Shown: positions 11,641-20,165 of the stretch, piece by piece
Layout: each line of letters starts with the position of its first letter
How positions within the stretch are numbered: position 1 is the first letter of the stretch
NCBI RefSeq assembly: GCF_000972865.1
Contig: NZ_CP011144.1
Location: 496,001-560,000 of the forward strand
From: Pseudoxanthomonas suwonensis
Lineage (GTDB): Bacteria > Pseudomonadota > Gammaproteobacteria > Xanthomonadales > Xanthomonadaceae
Direction of reading: 5' to 3'
DNA: 64,000 nt
Translations under genes and position numbers: made by a program
The notes under the pieces: generated by a model
Seen by the model: the letters and a program-made list of their open reading frames with translations, nothing else
Told to the model about the DNA's origin: nothing
Database searches by the model: none

Positions 11641-12936
11641 TCATACCCGGATCGCCTCCTGGAACGACAGCGGCGTTTCCGTGTGCTGGGCGCGCTCGGC
11701 GATCCAGTCGATCACCTGCTCCTCCATCACCCGGTTCTGCAGTCCCGACATGAGCTGGGGATCGTTGCGGTACATCTCAATGACCTGCTCCGGCTCCTCG
11801 TAGGTGGAGGCGATCAGGCGCAGGGTCTCGTTCAGGCGCTTGGGGTCCAGGCGCAGGTCGTGGCGGCGGGCGACCTCGCCGACGAGCAGGCCGGCCAGGA
11901 CGCGCTTGCGCGCCGGCTCCAGGAACGCCTCGTGGGCGTTGGCCGGTACCTGGCCGGGATCGCGGCCGCCGCGGCGCACCTGCTCCAGCTGCTGGGCGAG
12001 CATGGCCCGGGCCTCGTTCTCGACCAGGCGCGGCGGCAGCTCGACGTGGGCCCAGGTCGCGGTCAGCTGCTCGCCGACCTCGCGGCGCAGGCGGTTCATC
12101 AGTGCGCCCTTCAGCTCGCGCTCCAGATTGCTGCGGATGTCCTCGCGGAACTTGTCGGTCTCGCCGCTGCGCACGCCGAAGCTCTTGATGAAGGCCGCGT
12201 CGACCTCCGGCAGCACCGGCTCGGACACCTGCGCCAGGGTGACGTGCACTTGGGCGGTCTTGCCGGCCAGCTGCGGCTGGCGCCAGCCCTCCGGGAAGGC
12301 GACGTCGATGATGGTTTCCACGCCCGGCTCCAGGCCGGCCAGCGCGTTCTCCAGCGCCGGCAGCAGCTGGCCCGAACCGATCAGGGTATTGAACTGCTCG
12401 GCGCCCTCGGCCGGCTGGCGGAAGTCCTCGACCTGGGTCCACAGCGCGCCGGCGACCAGGTCGCCCTCCTGCGCCGCGCGTTCGACCGGGTTCCAGGTGC
12501 GGCGCTGCAGGCGCAGGTTCTCGATCATCTGGTCGATGTCGGCCTCGGCCACCTCGGCGGCGTGACGCACGACGGTGAGCTTGGACACGTCGACGTCGCC
12601 GAAGTCCGGCACCACCTCGAAGGTGGCGACGAAGTCCAGCTCGCCCTCGCCGGAGCGGTCGATGCGCGGGTTGCCGGCCAGGCGCAGGTCGTGCTCGCGC
12701 ACGGCCGAATCGAAGGTCTGGCGGACCAGGCCGCCCAGGATCTCGGCCTTGATCTGCTCGCCGTAGCGCTGCTCGATCACCTTGGCCGGCACCTTGCCGG
12801 GGCGGAAGCCCTTGATCCGCGCGGTGCGCGCGATTTCGCGCAGGCGGCCGCTGACGCTGGACTCCAGCTGCTCCGCCGGCAGGCTGAAGTTCATGCGGCG
12901 CTCGAGGTTGCCGGTGGATTCGACGGAAACTTGCAT
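11641..12936 (-). CDS. tig: Trigger factor, ribosome-associated chaperone
   Basis: 431 residues. N-terminal ribosome-binding domain with the signature [17 protein letters not shown], a central FKBP-type domain ([13 protein letters not shown] ... [17 protein letters not shown] ... DVAFPEGW) and a helical C-terminal chaperone domain. It binds nascent chains at the exit tunnel. The start [10 protein letters not shown] is the family start; the open frame upstream is not conserved-looking. Confidence 0.97.
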   Translation of the reverse strand: MQVSVESTGNLERRMNFSLPAEQLESSVSGRLREIARTARIKGFRPGKVPAKVIEQRYGEQIKAEILGGLVRQTFDSAVREHDLRLAGNPRIDRSGEGELDFVATFEVVPDFGDVDVSKLTVVRHAAEVAEADIDQMIENLRLQRRTWNPVERAAQEGDLVAGALWTQVEDFRQPAEGAEQFNTLIGSGQLLPALENALAGLEPGVETIIDVAFPEGWRQPQLAGKTAQVHVTLAQVSEPVLPEVDAAFIKSFGVRSGETDKFREDIRSNLERELKGALMNRLRREVGEQLTATWAHVELPPRLVENEARAMLAQQLEQVRRGGRDPGQVPANAHEAFLEPARKRVLAGLLVGEVARRHDLRLDPKRLNETLRLIASTYEEPEQVIEMYRNDPQLMSGLQNRVMEEQVIDWIAERAQHTETPLSFQEAIRV

Positions 12937-13084
12937 GGTGGTCTGGCTCCTGCGGCCGCGGCTCCTGCCGCAGCGGAAATCGACGGGTATGTTGGGGTTC
13001 GGCACCGGCTTTCCTGCCGGCCCGGCGGAACGCGCTAGTTTCGCCTATCGGCCGCGGGCGCGCCAGTCCGCGGCGGCGGCGGCA

Positions 13085-13114
13085 TTGACAGCCCCGGCGC
13101 GCTTCCCGAACAAT
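13085..13114 (+). promoter_or_regulatory. Probable promoter of the tRNA-Pro/Arg/His cluster
   Basis: Perfect -35 TTGACA, 18-base spacer, -10-like AACAAT (4 of 6). It precedes tRNA-Pro by about 90 bases and points at the tRNA cluster. Confidence 0.55.
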
Positions 13115-13200
13115 AGCCGGCCTTCCAGGGGCCTCCGGGCACCCGGGAGCCGGGCCCGGCGGGCCGAAGCTCGAGGCGATGCCGGACCGACCCAGCACAC

Positions 13201-13277
13201 CGGGGTATAGCGCAGTCTGGTAGCGCGCCTGCTTTGGGAGCAGGATGTCGGGGGTTCGAATCCCTCTACCCCGACCA
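13201..13277 (+). tRNA. tRNA-Pro (TGG)
   Basis: 77 bases with encoded CCA; begins CGGGGTA as tRNA-Pro usually does with C1. Anticodon arm CTGCTTTGGGAGCAG, anticodon TGG; T-loop GGTTCGAATC. Confidence 0.97.
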
Positions 13278-13313
13278 TCTTCCCGTCAGGCAGGCGGTTC
13301 GACGCCGAGTTGT

Positions 13314-13390
13314 GCGCCCGTAGCTCAACCGGATAGAGCACCGGCCTTCTAAGCCGGCGGTTGCAGGTTCGATTCCTGCCGGGCGCGCCA
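13314..13390 (+). tRNA. tRNA-Arg (TCT)
   Basis: 77 bases with encoded CCA. Acceptor GCGCCCG/CGGGCGC, anticodon arm CCGGCCTTCTAAGCCGG with anticodon TCT, T-loop GGTTCGATTC. Confidence 0.97.
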
Positions 13391-13435
13391 TCCAGGGCGC
13401 CGGCGGATGCGGTTTCAGGTCTTGTTTTTTCGGTG

Positions 13436-13512
13436 GTGGCTGTAGCTCAGTTGGTTAGAGTACTGGATTGTGATTCCAGTGGTCGGGGGTTCGAATCCCC
13501 TCAGCCACCCCA
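13436..13512 (+). tRNA. tRNA-His (GTG)
   Basis: Anticodon arm CTGGATTGTGATTCCAG, anticodon GTG; encoded CCA. Position 13435 is the G that would be the histidine-specific G-1 opposite the discriminator C. Confidence 0.97.
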
Positions 13513-13542
13513 CTTGTTCCATCGCGGCGCAGGCCGCGGAGT

Positions 13543-13570
13543 TTGCCAGGAAAGCGGAATCCGCTAGAAT
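13543..13570 (+). promoter_or_regulatory. Probable sigma-70 promoter of tRNA-Lys
   Basis: TTGCCA, 16-base spacer, TAGAAT (5 of 6), ending 27 bases before tRNA-Lys. Suggests that tRNA-Lys is transcribed separately from the three tRNAs before it. Confidence 0.6.
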
Positions 13571-13597
13571 GCGCGACTCGGTTGTACCTGTTGCATC

Positions 13598-13673
13598 GGG
13601 CCGTTAGCTCAGTTGGTAGAGCAGCTGACTCTTAATCAGTAGGTCCAAGGTTCGAATCCTTGACGGCCCACCA
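13598..13673 (+). tRNA. tRNA-Lys (CTT)
   Basis: 76 bases with encoded CCA. Acceptor GGGCCGT/ACGGCCC, anticodon arm CTGACTCTTAATCAG with anticodon CTT, T-loop GGTTCGAATC. Confidence 0.97.
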
Positions 13674-13689
13674 CCGATACAGCGACTTG

Positions 13690-13712
13690 GCCCCGCCCCG
13701 GCGGGGCTTTTT
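13690..13712 (+). terminator. Intrinsic terminator after tRNA-Lys
   Basis: GCCCCGC/GCGGGGC stem with a 4-base loop followed by TTTTT, 17 bases after the tRNA-Lys CCA end. Confidence 0.9.
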
Positions 13713-13767
13713 CGTTTTCCGGCACCGCACCCGACGGCGGCCGGGCGGTTAGAATGCCGGCGGCCTC

Positions 13768-13853
13768 GCGAAAGTGGCGGAACTGGTAGACGCACTGGAT
13801 TTAGGTTCCAGCGGGTAACCCCCGTGCGGGTTCGAGTCCCGCCTTTCGCACCA
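13768..13853 (+). tRNA. tRNA-Leu (TAG)
   Basis: 86 bases with a long variable arm and encoded CCA. Anticodon arm CTGGATTTAGGTTCCAG, anticodon TAG. A TAGAAT hexamer at 13750-13755, after the tRNA-Lys terminator, may be its own -10, though no good -35 is visible. Confidence 0.96.
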
Positions 13854-13952
13854 CGCCGGGAATGCACCGAAGCGCAGGCGCCGGATGAACGAGCCGTCGC
13901 GAGTTGCGCCCTGCAAGCGCATGGGCTTTGCCTTGAAAGATGAAAGTCTCTA

Positions 13953-13986
13953 GGTTCCCGCCTACGCGGGAATGACGAGCAAAAAC
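13953..13986 (+). repeat. Short palindromic repeat, family B (copy 1)
   Basis: Stem TTCCCGC/GCGGGAA around CTAC, then the tail TGACGAGCAAAAAC. Two more copies lie at 41698-41730 and 48692-48724 with the same tail (GACGAGCAA). The stem varies with compensating changes (TTCCCGC or TCCCCGC). A further GC hairpin lies at 14023-14055. Confidence 0.8.
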
Positions 13987-14114
13987 CGAGCCGTTCGGAC
14001 CGTCCCTAGAGCCCCTCCCCAGCCCTCCCCCTGCGCACCTCACGCGCAGGGAGGGAGCCTGCACGCCATCCGTGTATCCTTCCCCCATCCACGCCACACA
14101 CGGAGTCAGTCCCG

Positions 14115-14873
14115 ATGCGCAGCGGCAACCCCGCCCTCCAGGAATCCACCTTCCTCGACCTCGGCACCGGCACGGTGGTCTCCCGCGACGGCGGGACGAT
14201 GACCCTGACCGGCACCAGCAACAAGACCGGCCTGCTCCTGCTGCTGGCGGTGCTCACCGGCACCTGGTCCTGGAGCCAGGCGTTCGGCGCCGACGGCACG
14301 GTCAACCCGGCCATCGGCGTCTACCTGTGGGGCGGCCTGCTCACCGGCTTCGCGCTGGCCCTGGTCACCATCTTCAAGAAGACCTGGGCGCCGGTCACCG
14401 CGCCGCTGTACGCGCTGGCCCAGGGCGTGTTCCTCGGCGCGATCTCGGCCATGTACGACGCGCGCTTCAACGGCATCGTCATGCAGGCAGTGCTGCTGAC
14501 CATGGGCACGCTGTTCGCGATGCTGTTCGCCTACCGCAGCGGGCTGATCAAGGCCACCGAGAACTTCAAGCTCGGCGTGGTCGCCGCCACTGGCGGCATC
14601 GCCCTGGTCTACCTGGCGACGATCGTGCTGGGCTTCTTCAACATCCAGATCCCGCTGATCCACGAGTCGGGGATCATCGGCATCGGCTTCAGCCTGTTCG
14701 TGGTGGTGATCGCGGCGATGAACCTGGTGCTGGACTTCGACTTCATCGAGACCGGCGTCGAGCGGGGCGCGCCGAAGTACATGGAGTGGTACGGCGCCTT
14801 CGGCCTGATGGTCACCCTGGTGTGGCTGTACCTGGAATTCCTGCGCCTGCTGTCGAAGCTGCAGTCGCGCTAA
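14115..14873 (+). CDS. Bax inhibitor-1/YccA family integral membrane protein
   Basis: 252 residues with about seven hydrophobic helices, beginning MRSGNPALQESTF, typical of the large bacterial branch of this family. GGAG precedes the ATG by 9 bases. Relatives such as E. coli YccA and YbhL are membrane proteins; YccA modulates FtsH proteolysis, but the function of this branch is not settled. An intrinsic terminator follows directly. Confidence 0.88.
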   Translation: MRSGNPALQESTFLDLGTGTVVSRDGGTMTLTGTSNKTGLLLLLAVLTGTWSWSQAFGADGTVNPAIGVYLWGGLLTGFALALVTIFKKTWAPVTAPLYALAQGVFLGAISAMYDARFNGIVMQAVLLTMGTLFAMLFAYRSGLIKATENFKLGVVAATGGIALVYLATIVLGFFNIQIPLIHESGIIGIGFSLFVVVIAAMNLVLDFDFIETGVERGAPKYMEWYGAFGLMVTLVWLYLEFLRLLSKLQSR

Positions 14874-14899
14874 TCCCGGCAGCCAGCTGTCGGATACGG

Positions 14900-14930
14900 A
14901 AACGGGGCGCTCTGGCGCCCCGTTTTCTTT
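14900..14930 (+). terminator. Intrinsic terminator after the Bax-inhibitor-like gene
   Basis: AAACGGGGCGC/GCGCCCCGTTT stem with loop TCTG, followed by TTCTTTT. On the other strand it could also serve the convergent antiporter gene. Confidence 0.88.
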
Positions 14931-14960
14931 TGACGATACCCGGCCTTTCGGGCCCGCGGA

Positions 14961-16289
14961 TCAGTCTGCCGCGGCCGGCACCGATGCGGGGGGCTTGCTC
15001 CGCTGCGGCCACAGCATGAACGCCACCGCCGACAGCGCCAGCAGCCAGCAGTAGTGCACGCTGCCGGCCAGCGCCAGCGGCGACACCGCCGCCAGCGAGG
15101 CGGCCAGCAGGATCTGCGCGCCGTACGGCAGCACGCCCTGGACCACGCAGGCGAAGATGTCGAGCACGCTGGCCGACCGGCGCGGGCTGATGCCGTGGCG
15201 CTGGGCGATGTCCTTGGCCAGGCTGCCGGTCACCAGGATCGCCACGGTGTTGTTCGCGGTCAGCGCGTCGGCGCCTGCGGACAGCGCGGCGATGCTGAAC
15301 TCGCCCGAGCGGCGGCCGGTATGGCCGCGGGCGAACCGGGCGATGACCTGCGCCAGCCAGTCCAGCCCGCCGGTGACCTTGATCAGCGCGGCCAGGCCGC
15401 CGATCAGGATCGACAGCAGGGTGATCTCGACCATGCTCTCGAAGCCGAGGTAGATGTCGCCGGCGAACTCGACCGCGCCGTAGCCCGGCGCCAGCACCAG
15501 GCCGAACACGCCCGACGCCAGCAGGCCGATGCCCAGCACCAGCACCACGTCCAGGCCCGCCAGGGCCAGCACCAGCACCAGCACGTACGGCAGCACCAGC
15601 CACGGCGAGGCGGCTTCGGCCTCCAGCACCGGCGCGCTGTCGCCCAGCGTGGCCAGCAGCAGCGCGGTGGCGATCGCGGCCGGCGCGGCGATCTTGAAGT
15701 TCTCGCGGAACTTGTCGCGCATCTCCGCGCCCTGGCTGCGGGTGGCGGCGATGGTGGTGTCGGAGATGATCGACAGGTTGTCGCCGAACATCGCCCCGCC
15801 CACCACCGCACCGGTCACCAGCACCCGGTCCAGGCCGGAGGCGTCGGCCACGCCCAGCGCGATCGGGGTCACCGCCGCGACCGTGCCCATCGAGGTGCCG
15901 ATCGACAGCGAGACGAACGAGGCGACCAGGAACAACCCCGGCAGGATCAGCGCCGGCGGCAGCGTGCCCAGGCCCAGCGCGACCACCGCGTCGACCGCGC
16001 CGATGGCCTTGGACACCATCGCGAACGCGCCGGCCAGCAGGAAGATCAGGCACATCAGCATCACGTTGGCGTCGCCCATGCCGGCCAGCAGGGTCGGCTG
16101 CCCGGGGACGCCGCGGCGGTACGCCAGCCACAGGCCCAGGGCCAGTGCCGGCAGGATCGCGACCGGCGCGCGCAGCTGGTAGAAGCCCATCGGCTCGCCC
16201 TGCGCCGTGTAGTACAGCCCGGCGCCGAAGAACAGGGCCAGGAACAGCAGCAGCGGGGTCAGCGCCAGTGCGCTGGGGCGGACGGACAT
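14961..16289 (-). CDS. Na+/H+ antiporter, NhaC family
   Basis: 442 residues with about 11-12 hydrophobic segments. The NhaC-family core is visible: SLSIGTSMGTVAAVTPIALG, then GAMFGDNLSIISDTTIAAT, with the conserved Asp residues expected for ion binding, and ALTANNTVAILVTGSLAKD near the end. It would exchange Na+ (or another cation or organic acid) for protons at the inner membrane. Start at MSVRPSALA; an ATG 13 codons upstream lacks a ribosome-binding site. Confidence 0.88.
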   Translation of the reverse strand: MSVRPSALALTPLLLFLALFFGAGLYYTAQGEPMGFYQLRAPVAILPALALGLWLAYRRGVPGQPTLLAGMGDANVMLMCLIFLLAGAFAMVSKAIGAVDAVVALGLGTLPPALILPGLFLVASFVSLSIGTSMGTVAAVTPIALGVADASGLDRVLVTGAVVGGAMFGDNLSIISDTTIAATRSQGAEMRDKFRENFKIAAPAAIATALLLATLGDSAPVLEAEAASPWLVLPYVLVLVLALAGLDVVLVLGIGLLASGVFGLVLAPGYGAVEFAGDIYLGFESMVEITLLSILIGGLAALIKVTGGLDWLAQVIARFARGHTGRRSGEFSIAALSAGADALTANNTVAILVTGSLAKDIAQRHGISPRRSASVLDIFACVVQGVLPYGAQILLAASLAAVSPLALAGSVHYCWLLALSAVAFMLWPQRSKPPASVPAAAD

Positions 16290-16373
16290 GGCGGGAGGAC
16301 CTTGGGACGCAGGCCGCGGATTGTGCATTGCATCATCGCCACGACCAACGCCATGGATGGCACAGCCGCCAAC

Positions 16374-16400
16374 AAAAACGGGACGCTGCGCGTCCCGTTT
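16374..16400 (-). terminator. Intrinsic terminator of icd
   Basis: AAACGGGACGC/GCGTCCCGTTT stem with a 3-base loop, followed on the minus strand by TTG after a run of T. It lies 25 bases beyond the icd stop. Confidence 0.85.
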
Positions 16401-16424
16401 CCGTGGTCCCGGTTGTCGCCCCGC

Positions 16425-17432
16425 TCAGACGCGGCTGGCGATCGCCTGGGCGAAGGACATGGTGTTGCCGGTGCCGCCCAGGTCGGGGGTCAGCGAGTCC
16501 TTGGCCTCCAGGGTGGCGACGATCGCCTTGCGCAGGCGCTCGGCGTTCTGCGGCTGGCCGATGTGGTCCAGCATCTGCGCCGCGCCCAGCAGCAGCGCGC
16601 AGGGGTTGGCGATGCCCTTGCCGGCGATGTCCGGGGCCGAGCCGTGCACCGCCTCGAAGATCGCCGCGTCCTTGCCGATGTTGGCGCCGGGGGCCAGGCC
16701 CAGGCCGCCGACCAGGCCGGCGCACAGGTCGGAGATGATGTCGCCGAACAGGTTGGTGGTGACGATGATGTCGAACTGCTCCGGACGCATCACCAGCTGC
16801 ATGCAGGTGTTGTCCACGATCATCTCGTTGCACTCGATCTCCGGGTACAGCGCGGCGACCTCGCGCGCCACCTTCAGGAACAGGCCCGAGGTGGTCTTGA
16901 GGATGTTGGCCTTGTGCACCACGGTGACCTTCTTGCGGCCGGTGGCGCGGGCCAGCTCGAAGGCGTAGCGGACGATGCGCTCGGAGCCCTTGCGGGTGAT
17001 CTTCTGGGTCAGCAGCGCGGTCTCGCCGTCCTCGGAGATGGACTGGCCCTCGCCGATGTAGGCGCCCTCGGTGTTCTCGCGCACCGTGATCAGGTCCACG
17101 CCGGTCGGGAAGCGCGACTTGGTGTTGGGGAACGACTTGGCCGGACGCACGTTGGCGTACAGGTCGAAATGGCGGCGCAGGGCCACGTTGATCGAGCTGA
17201 AGCCCTCGCCCACCGGGGTGGTCAGCGGGCTCTTCAGGGCGATGCCGTTGCGCTTGATCGAATCCAGGGTCGCCTGCGGCAGCAGCTCGCCGTGCTTCTC
17301 CAGCGCGACCAGGCCGGCATCGGCCTCCTCGTAGGCCAGGCCGGCGCCCAGCACCTCGAGCACGTGCAGGGTCGCGTCCATGATCTCCGGGCCGATGCCA
17401 TCGCCGCGGATGACCGTGATCTTCTGGGTCAT
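16425..17432 (-). CDS. icd: NAD-dependent isocitrate dehydrogenase
   Basis: 335 residues, the short homo-oligomeric type rather than the 416-residue NADP enzyme of E. coli. It oxidises isocitrate to 2-oxoglutarate in the TCA cycle. Seen: IRGDGIGPEI at the start, the substrate loop NVRPAKSFPNTKSRF, the catalytic VRENTEGAYIGEG with Tyr, metal ligands in DNTCMQLV and FGDIISDLCAG, and EAVHGSAPDIAGKGIANP. Xanthomonads are known to use NAD here. Bounded by its own terminator. Confidence 0.93.
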   Translation of the reverse strand: MTQKITVIRGDGIGPEIMDATLHVLEVLGAGLAYEEADAGLVALEKHGELLPQATLDSIKRNGIALKSPLTTPVGEGFSSINVALRRHFDLYANVRPAKSFPNTKSRFPTGVDLITVRENTEGAYIGEGQSISEDGETALLTQKITRKGSERIVRYAFELARATGRKKVTVVHKANILKTTSGLFLKVAREVAALYPEIECNEMIVDNTCMQLVMRPEQFDIIVTTNLFGDIISDLCAGLVGGLGLAPGANIGKDAAIFEAVHGSAPDIAGKGIANPCALLLGAAQMLDHIGQPQNAERLRKAIVATLEAKDSLTPDLGGTGNTMSFAQAIASRV

Positions 17433-17585
17433 GGGTAGTGTGTTCCGGGAACAGGCGCACGGGCCCGGAAGGCGGGCGCGGCGCGTGGGGGGAGGGGAAA
17501 GTTTGTGGTGAAATTATGCCCGATCCGCGGTGAACGCCCCAGATCGACCTTGGGAGGGGCCCGCCGGACGGGCGGGCCGGCGCGC

Positions 17586-17996
17586 TCAGCCGTGGTCGTG
17601 GGCCTGCACTGCGGTGCCCTCGCCCGTCTCCAGCCGGTCCAGGAAATCCACCGCACGGCGCAGGTGCGGGATCACGATCGAGCCGCCCACCACCAGCCCG
17701 ACCGAGAACGCCTCGAAGAACTCGTCGCGGTTCACCCCGGCTTCCCGGCACTGGGCCACGTGGTAGCTGATGCAGTCGTCGCAGCGCAGAACCAGCGAGG
17801 CGACCAGGCCCAGCAGTTCCTTGGTCTTCACGTCCAGCGCGCCGGCCTGGTAGGTCTGGGTGTCGAGGGCGAAGAAGCGGCGCACCACCTGGTTGGGCTC
17901 GGCCAGGATGCGCTGGTTCATGCGCTGGCGGAACTCGGTGAACTCGCGGACGCGGTCGGCACCCGGATCCCCGGCGGAATCCTGGCCGGCGCTCAT
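17586..17996 (-). CDS. Carboxymuconolactone decarboxylase family protein (AhpD-like)
   Basis: 136 residues. Contains the AhpD-type redox motif RCDDCISYHVAQC (CxxC with following His) preceded by KELLGLVASLVL, so it is a probable thiol peroxidase or disulfide reductase-like protein rather than a true decarboxylase. It overlaps the glutaredoxin stop by 4 bases (ATGA), implying coupled translation and a shared thiol-redox role. Confidence 0.88.
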   Translation of the reverse strand: MSAGQDSAGDPGADRVREFTEFRQRMNQRILAEPNQVVRRFFALDTQTYQAGALDVKTKELLGLVASLVLRCDDCISYHVAQCREAGVNRDEFFEAFSVGLVVGGSIVIPHLRRAVDFLDRLETGEGTAVQAHDHG

Positions 17997-18280
17997 GCGG
18001 AGGCCTCCGGCGCCTTGCCGTCCAGCAGCGGCAGCAGCCGGCCGGCGCGGTGCAGGGCCATCATGTCGTCGTAGCCGCCGACGTGGACGTCGCCGACGAA
18101 GATCTGCGGCACGCTGGTGCGGCGGGCCAGGCTCAGCATCTTCTCGCGCTCGGCCAGGTCCAGGTCGATGCGGACTTCGGTCCACTCCCGGCCCTGGCTC
18201 TTCAGGAAGTTCTTGGCGGCCACGCAGTACGGGCAGATGGCGGTGGAATAGATCGTGATCGGGGGCGCAGACAGCGACAC
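17993..18280 (-). CDS. grxC: Glutaredoxin 3
   Basis: 95 residues. Active site CPYC (C16, C19) after ITIYSTAI, the cis-Pro loop TSVPQIF and the glutathione-binding GGYDD. It starts with GTG, supported by GCGGAG six bases upstream; the usual ATG is absent. A cytosolic glutathione-dependent thiol-disulfide reductase. First gene of a two-gene unit with the AhpD-like protein. Confidence 0.93.
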   Translation of the reverse strand: MSLSAPPITIYSTAICPYCVAAKNFLKSQGREWTEVRIDLDLAEREKMLSLARRTSVPQIFVGDVHVGGYDDMMALHRAGRLLPLLDGKAPEASA

Positions 18281-18432
18281 GGGAAACTCCGCGGGACGGA
18301 TGGGGTCAATACCGATATGGTAGCGGCGCCGTCCCGGGCAGCCTCCACGGATGGAACACATCGGGTTAACCGCCGATTCACCCGGATCCGCGGCGCCGCC
18401 CCCATCCTCCCGCCGATCCACGGAGAACCCGA

Positions 18433-20073
18433 TTGCGCATCCTGCTGCTGGCCGCCGCCCTGTCGCTGACCCTGGCCCCCCTGCGCGCCCCGGCGCAGGA
18501 CGAGCCACGCCTGCCCGACATCGGATCGTCCGCCGGCGAGCTGCTGACCCCGGCCAAGCAGGCCGAGTACGGCGCAATGCTGCTGCGCGAGCTGCGCAAC
18601 TACGGCTACCTGCTGGAGGATCCGCTGCTGGACGACTGGCTGCAGTCGATGGGCAACCGCCTCGGCGCCAACAGCGACCGGCCGGAGCAGCCGTACACCT
18701 TCTTCATGCTCAAGGACCGGCAGATCAACGCCTTCGCCACCCTGGGCGGCTACATCGGCATGAACGCCGGCCTGGTGCTGACCGCCGAGCGCGAGGACGA
18801 GGTCGCCGCGGTGCTGGCGCACGAGGTCGCCCACGTCACCCAGCAGCACGTGCTGCGCGGGGTCGAGCGCGCCCAGCGCGACCAGGTGCCGATCCTGCTG
18901 GGCATGCTGGCGGCGATCGTGGCCGCGCAGGCCGCCGGCGGCAGTTCCTCCGGCGACGCCACCCAGGCGGCAATCGCCAGCGCGATGGCGCTGATCCACC
19001 AGAACCAGATCAACTACACCCGCTCCAACGAATCGGAAGCCGACCGGCTCGGCATCCGCACCCTGTCGCGCAGCGGCTACGACGTCGACGCGATGGCCGG
19101 GTTCTTCGAGCGCATGTCGTTTGCCATGCGCGGCAACGAGGGCGGCTACAGCGTCCCGGATTACCTGCGCACGCACCCGGTCAACACCACCCGCATCGGC
19201 GAGGCCAAGCAGCGCGCCGAGCAGCTCAAGCGCGGCACGGTCACCGCCACCACCTCGGTGCCCGGCGGCGGCGAGCGGGTCGAGCGCCTGGACCCGACGC
19301 GGATCCAGGCGCCACCGCCGGCCGCCGGCAACCCGCTGCTGCCGGCCGGCTTCCGCATCGAGGCCTTCGATCCGGTTGCCGAAGTCGCCGGCAGCCAGTT
19401 CGGCTGGGCGCAGGAGCGGCTGCGCGCGCTGACTGCCAACACGCCCGATGCGGCGATCCGCGAGTACGAGGCGCTGCGCCGGGCCTCTCCCAAGGGCCTG
19501 TCCGACGCCCAGCAATACGGTCTGGCGCTGGCGCAGATGGCGCGGCAGCCCGCAGCCGCGGCCGGCGAGCTGGCCGCGCTGCTGGAGGAGCATCCCGACA
19601 ACCTCTGGGTCGTCCTGGCCCTGGCCGAGGCCGAATCGCGCTCCGGCCACGCCGCCGAGGCCAACCGCCGCTTCGACGAACTGCTGCGGCGGATGCCAGG
19701 CAGCCGGCCGGTGGCGCTGACCTACGCCCGCGTGCTGGTCGAACAGGGCGGCGCCGCTGCCGGGCGCCGTGCCCAGGAAGTGCTGCGCCCGCTGCTGGCC
19801 CGCTCCGGCGCCGACCCGGTGTTCCAGCAGACCTACGCCCGCGCCAGCGAACAGGCCGGCGACACCCACCGCGCCGCGGAAGCCTTTGCCGAGGCCGCCT
19901 TCCTCAACGGCCGGCCCGAGCAGGCGCTGATCCAGCTGGAGACCCTGAAGAAGCGCGGCGACCTGGACTACGTGACTCGCGCCCGGGTCGATGCCCGCAT
20001 CGCGGCGATCACGCCCACCGTGCTGGAACTGCGCCGCCAGGGCATCCGTGACCCGGACATGCAACGCCGCTGA
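18433..20073 (+). CDS. M48 family metalloprotease with TPR domain (BepA-like)
   Basis: 546 residues. Signal peptide (MRILLLAAALSLTLAPLRAPAQ), M48 zinc protease domain with HEVAH and the third ligand in NESEADRLG, then a TPR-rich C-terminal half. E. coli BepA (YfgC) has this architecture; it assists or degrades outer-membrane proteins such as LptD and BamA in the periplasm. The start is TTG, set by GGAG seven bases upstream; no in-frame ATG fits the signal peptide. Confidence 0.92.
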   Translation: MRILLLAAALSLTLAPLRAPAQDEPRLPDIGSSAGELLTPAKQAEYGAMLLRELRNYGYLLEDPLLDDWLQSMGNRLGANSDRPEQPYTFFMLKDRQINAFATLGGYIGMNAGLVLTAEREDEVAAVLAHEVAHVTQQHVLRGVERAQRDQVPILLGMLAAIVAAQAAGGSSSGDATQAAIASAMALIHQNQINYTRSNESEADRLGIRTLSRSGYDVDAMAGFFERMSFAMRGNEGGYSVPDYLRTHPVNTTRIGEAKQRAEQLKRGTVTATTSVPGGGERVERLDPTRIQAPPPAAGNPLLPAGFRIEAFDPVAEVAGSQFGWAQERLRALTANTPDAAIREYEALRRASPKGLSDAQQYGLALAQMARQPAAAAGELAALLEEHPDNLWVVLALAEAESRSGHAAEANRRFDELLRRMPGSRPVALTYARVLVEQGGAAAGRRAQEVLRPLLARSGADPVFQQTYARASEQAGDTHRAAEAFAEAAFLNGRPEQALIQLETLKKRGDLDYVTRARVDARIAAITPTVLELRRQGIRDPDMQRR

Positions 20074-20099
20074 CACGCCGCTGCCCCGCGCGGCCGTCG

Positions 20100-20133
20100 C
20101 TGTCACAATTCGGTCATCGGACGGTAGTCTAAT
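20100..20133 (+). promoter_or_regulatory. Pho box and -10 element upstream of phoB
   Basis: Two half sites CTGTCAC (20100-20106) and CGGTCAT (20111-20117) repeat with the 11-base period of PhoB operators. TCTAAT (5 of 6 to the -10 consensus) lies at 20128-20133, 10 bases after the box, the geometry at which PhoB replaces the -35 contact. Implies autoregulation of phoBR and phosphate-starvation control of ppk1-ppx downstream. Confidence 0.8.
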
Positions 20134-20165
20134 CCCGCCGTCACCCCCAACCTGTCGGGTATGCC

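Noticed and set aside
13201..13853. Possible CRISPR-like regular repeats in the tRNA cluster
   Set aside because: The similarity between units is the shared tRNA T-arm; spacing and length are those of five tRNA genes. No CRISPR array was found anywhere.
17586..17996. Annotation as a true carboxymuconolactone decarboxylase
   Set aside because: The CxxC-His motif and translational coupling to a glutaredoxin point to an AhpD-like thiol protein; no aromatic-degradation genes are near.
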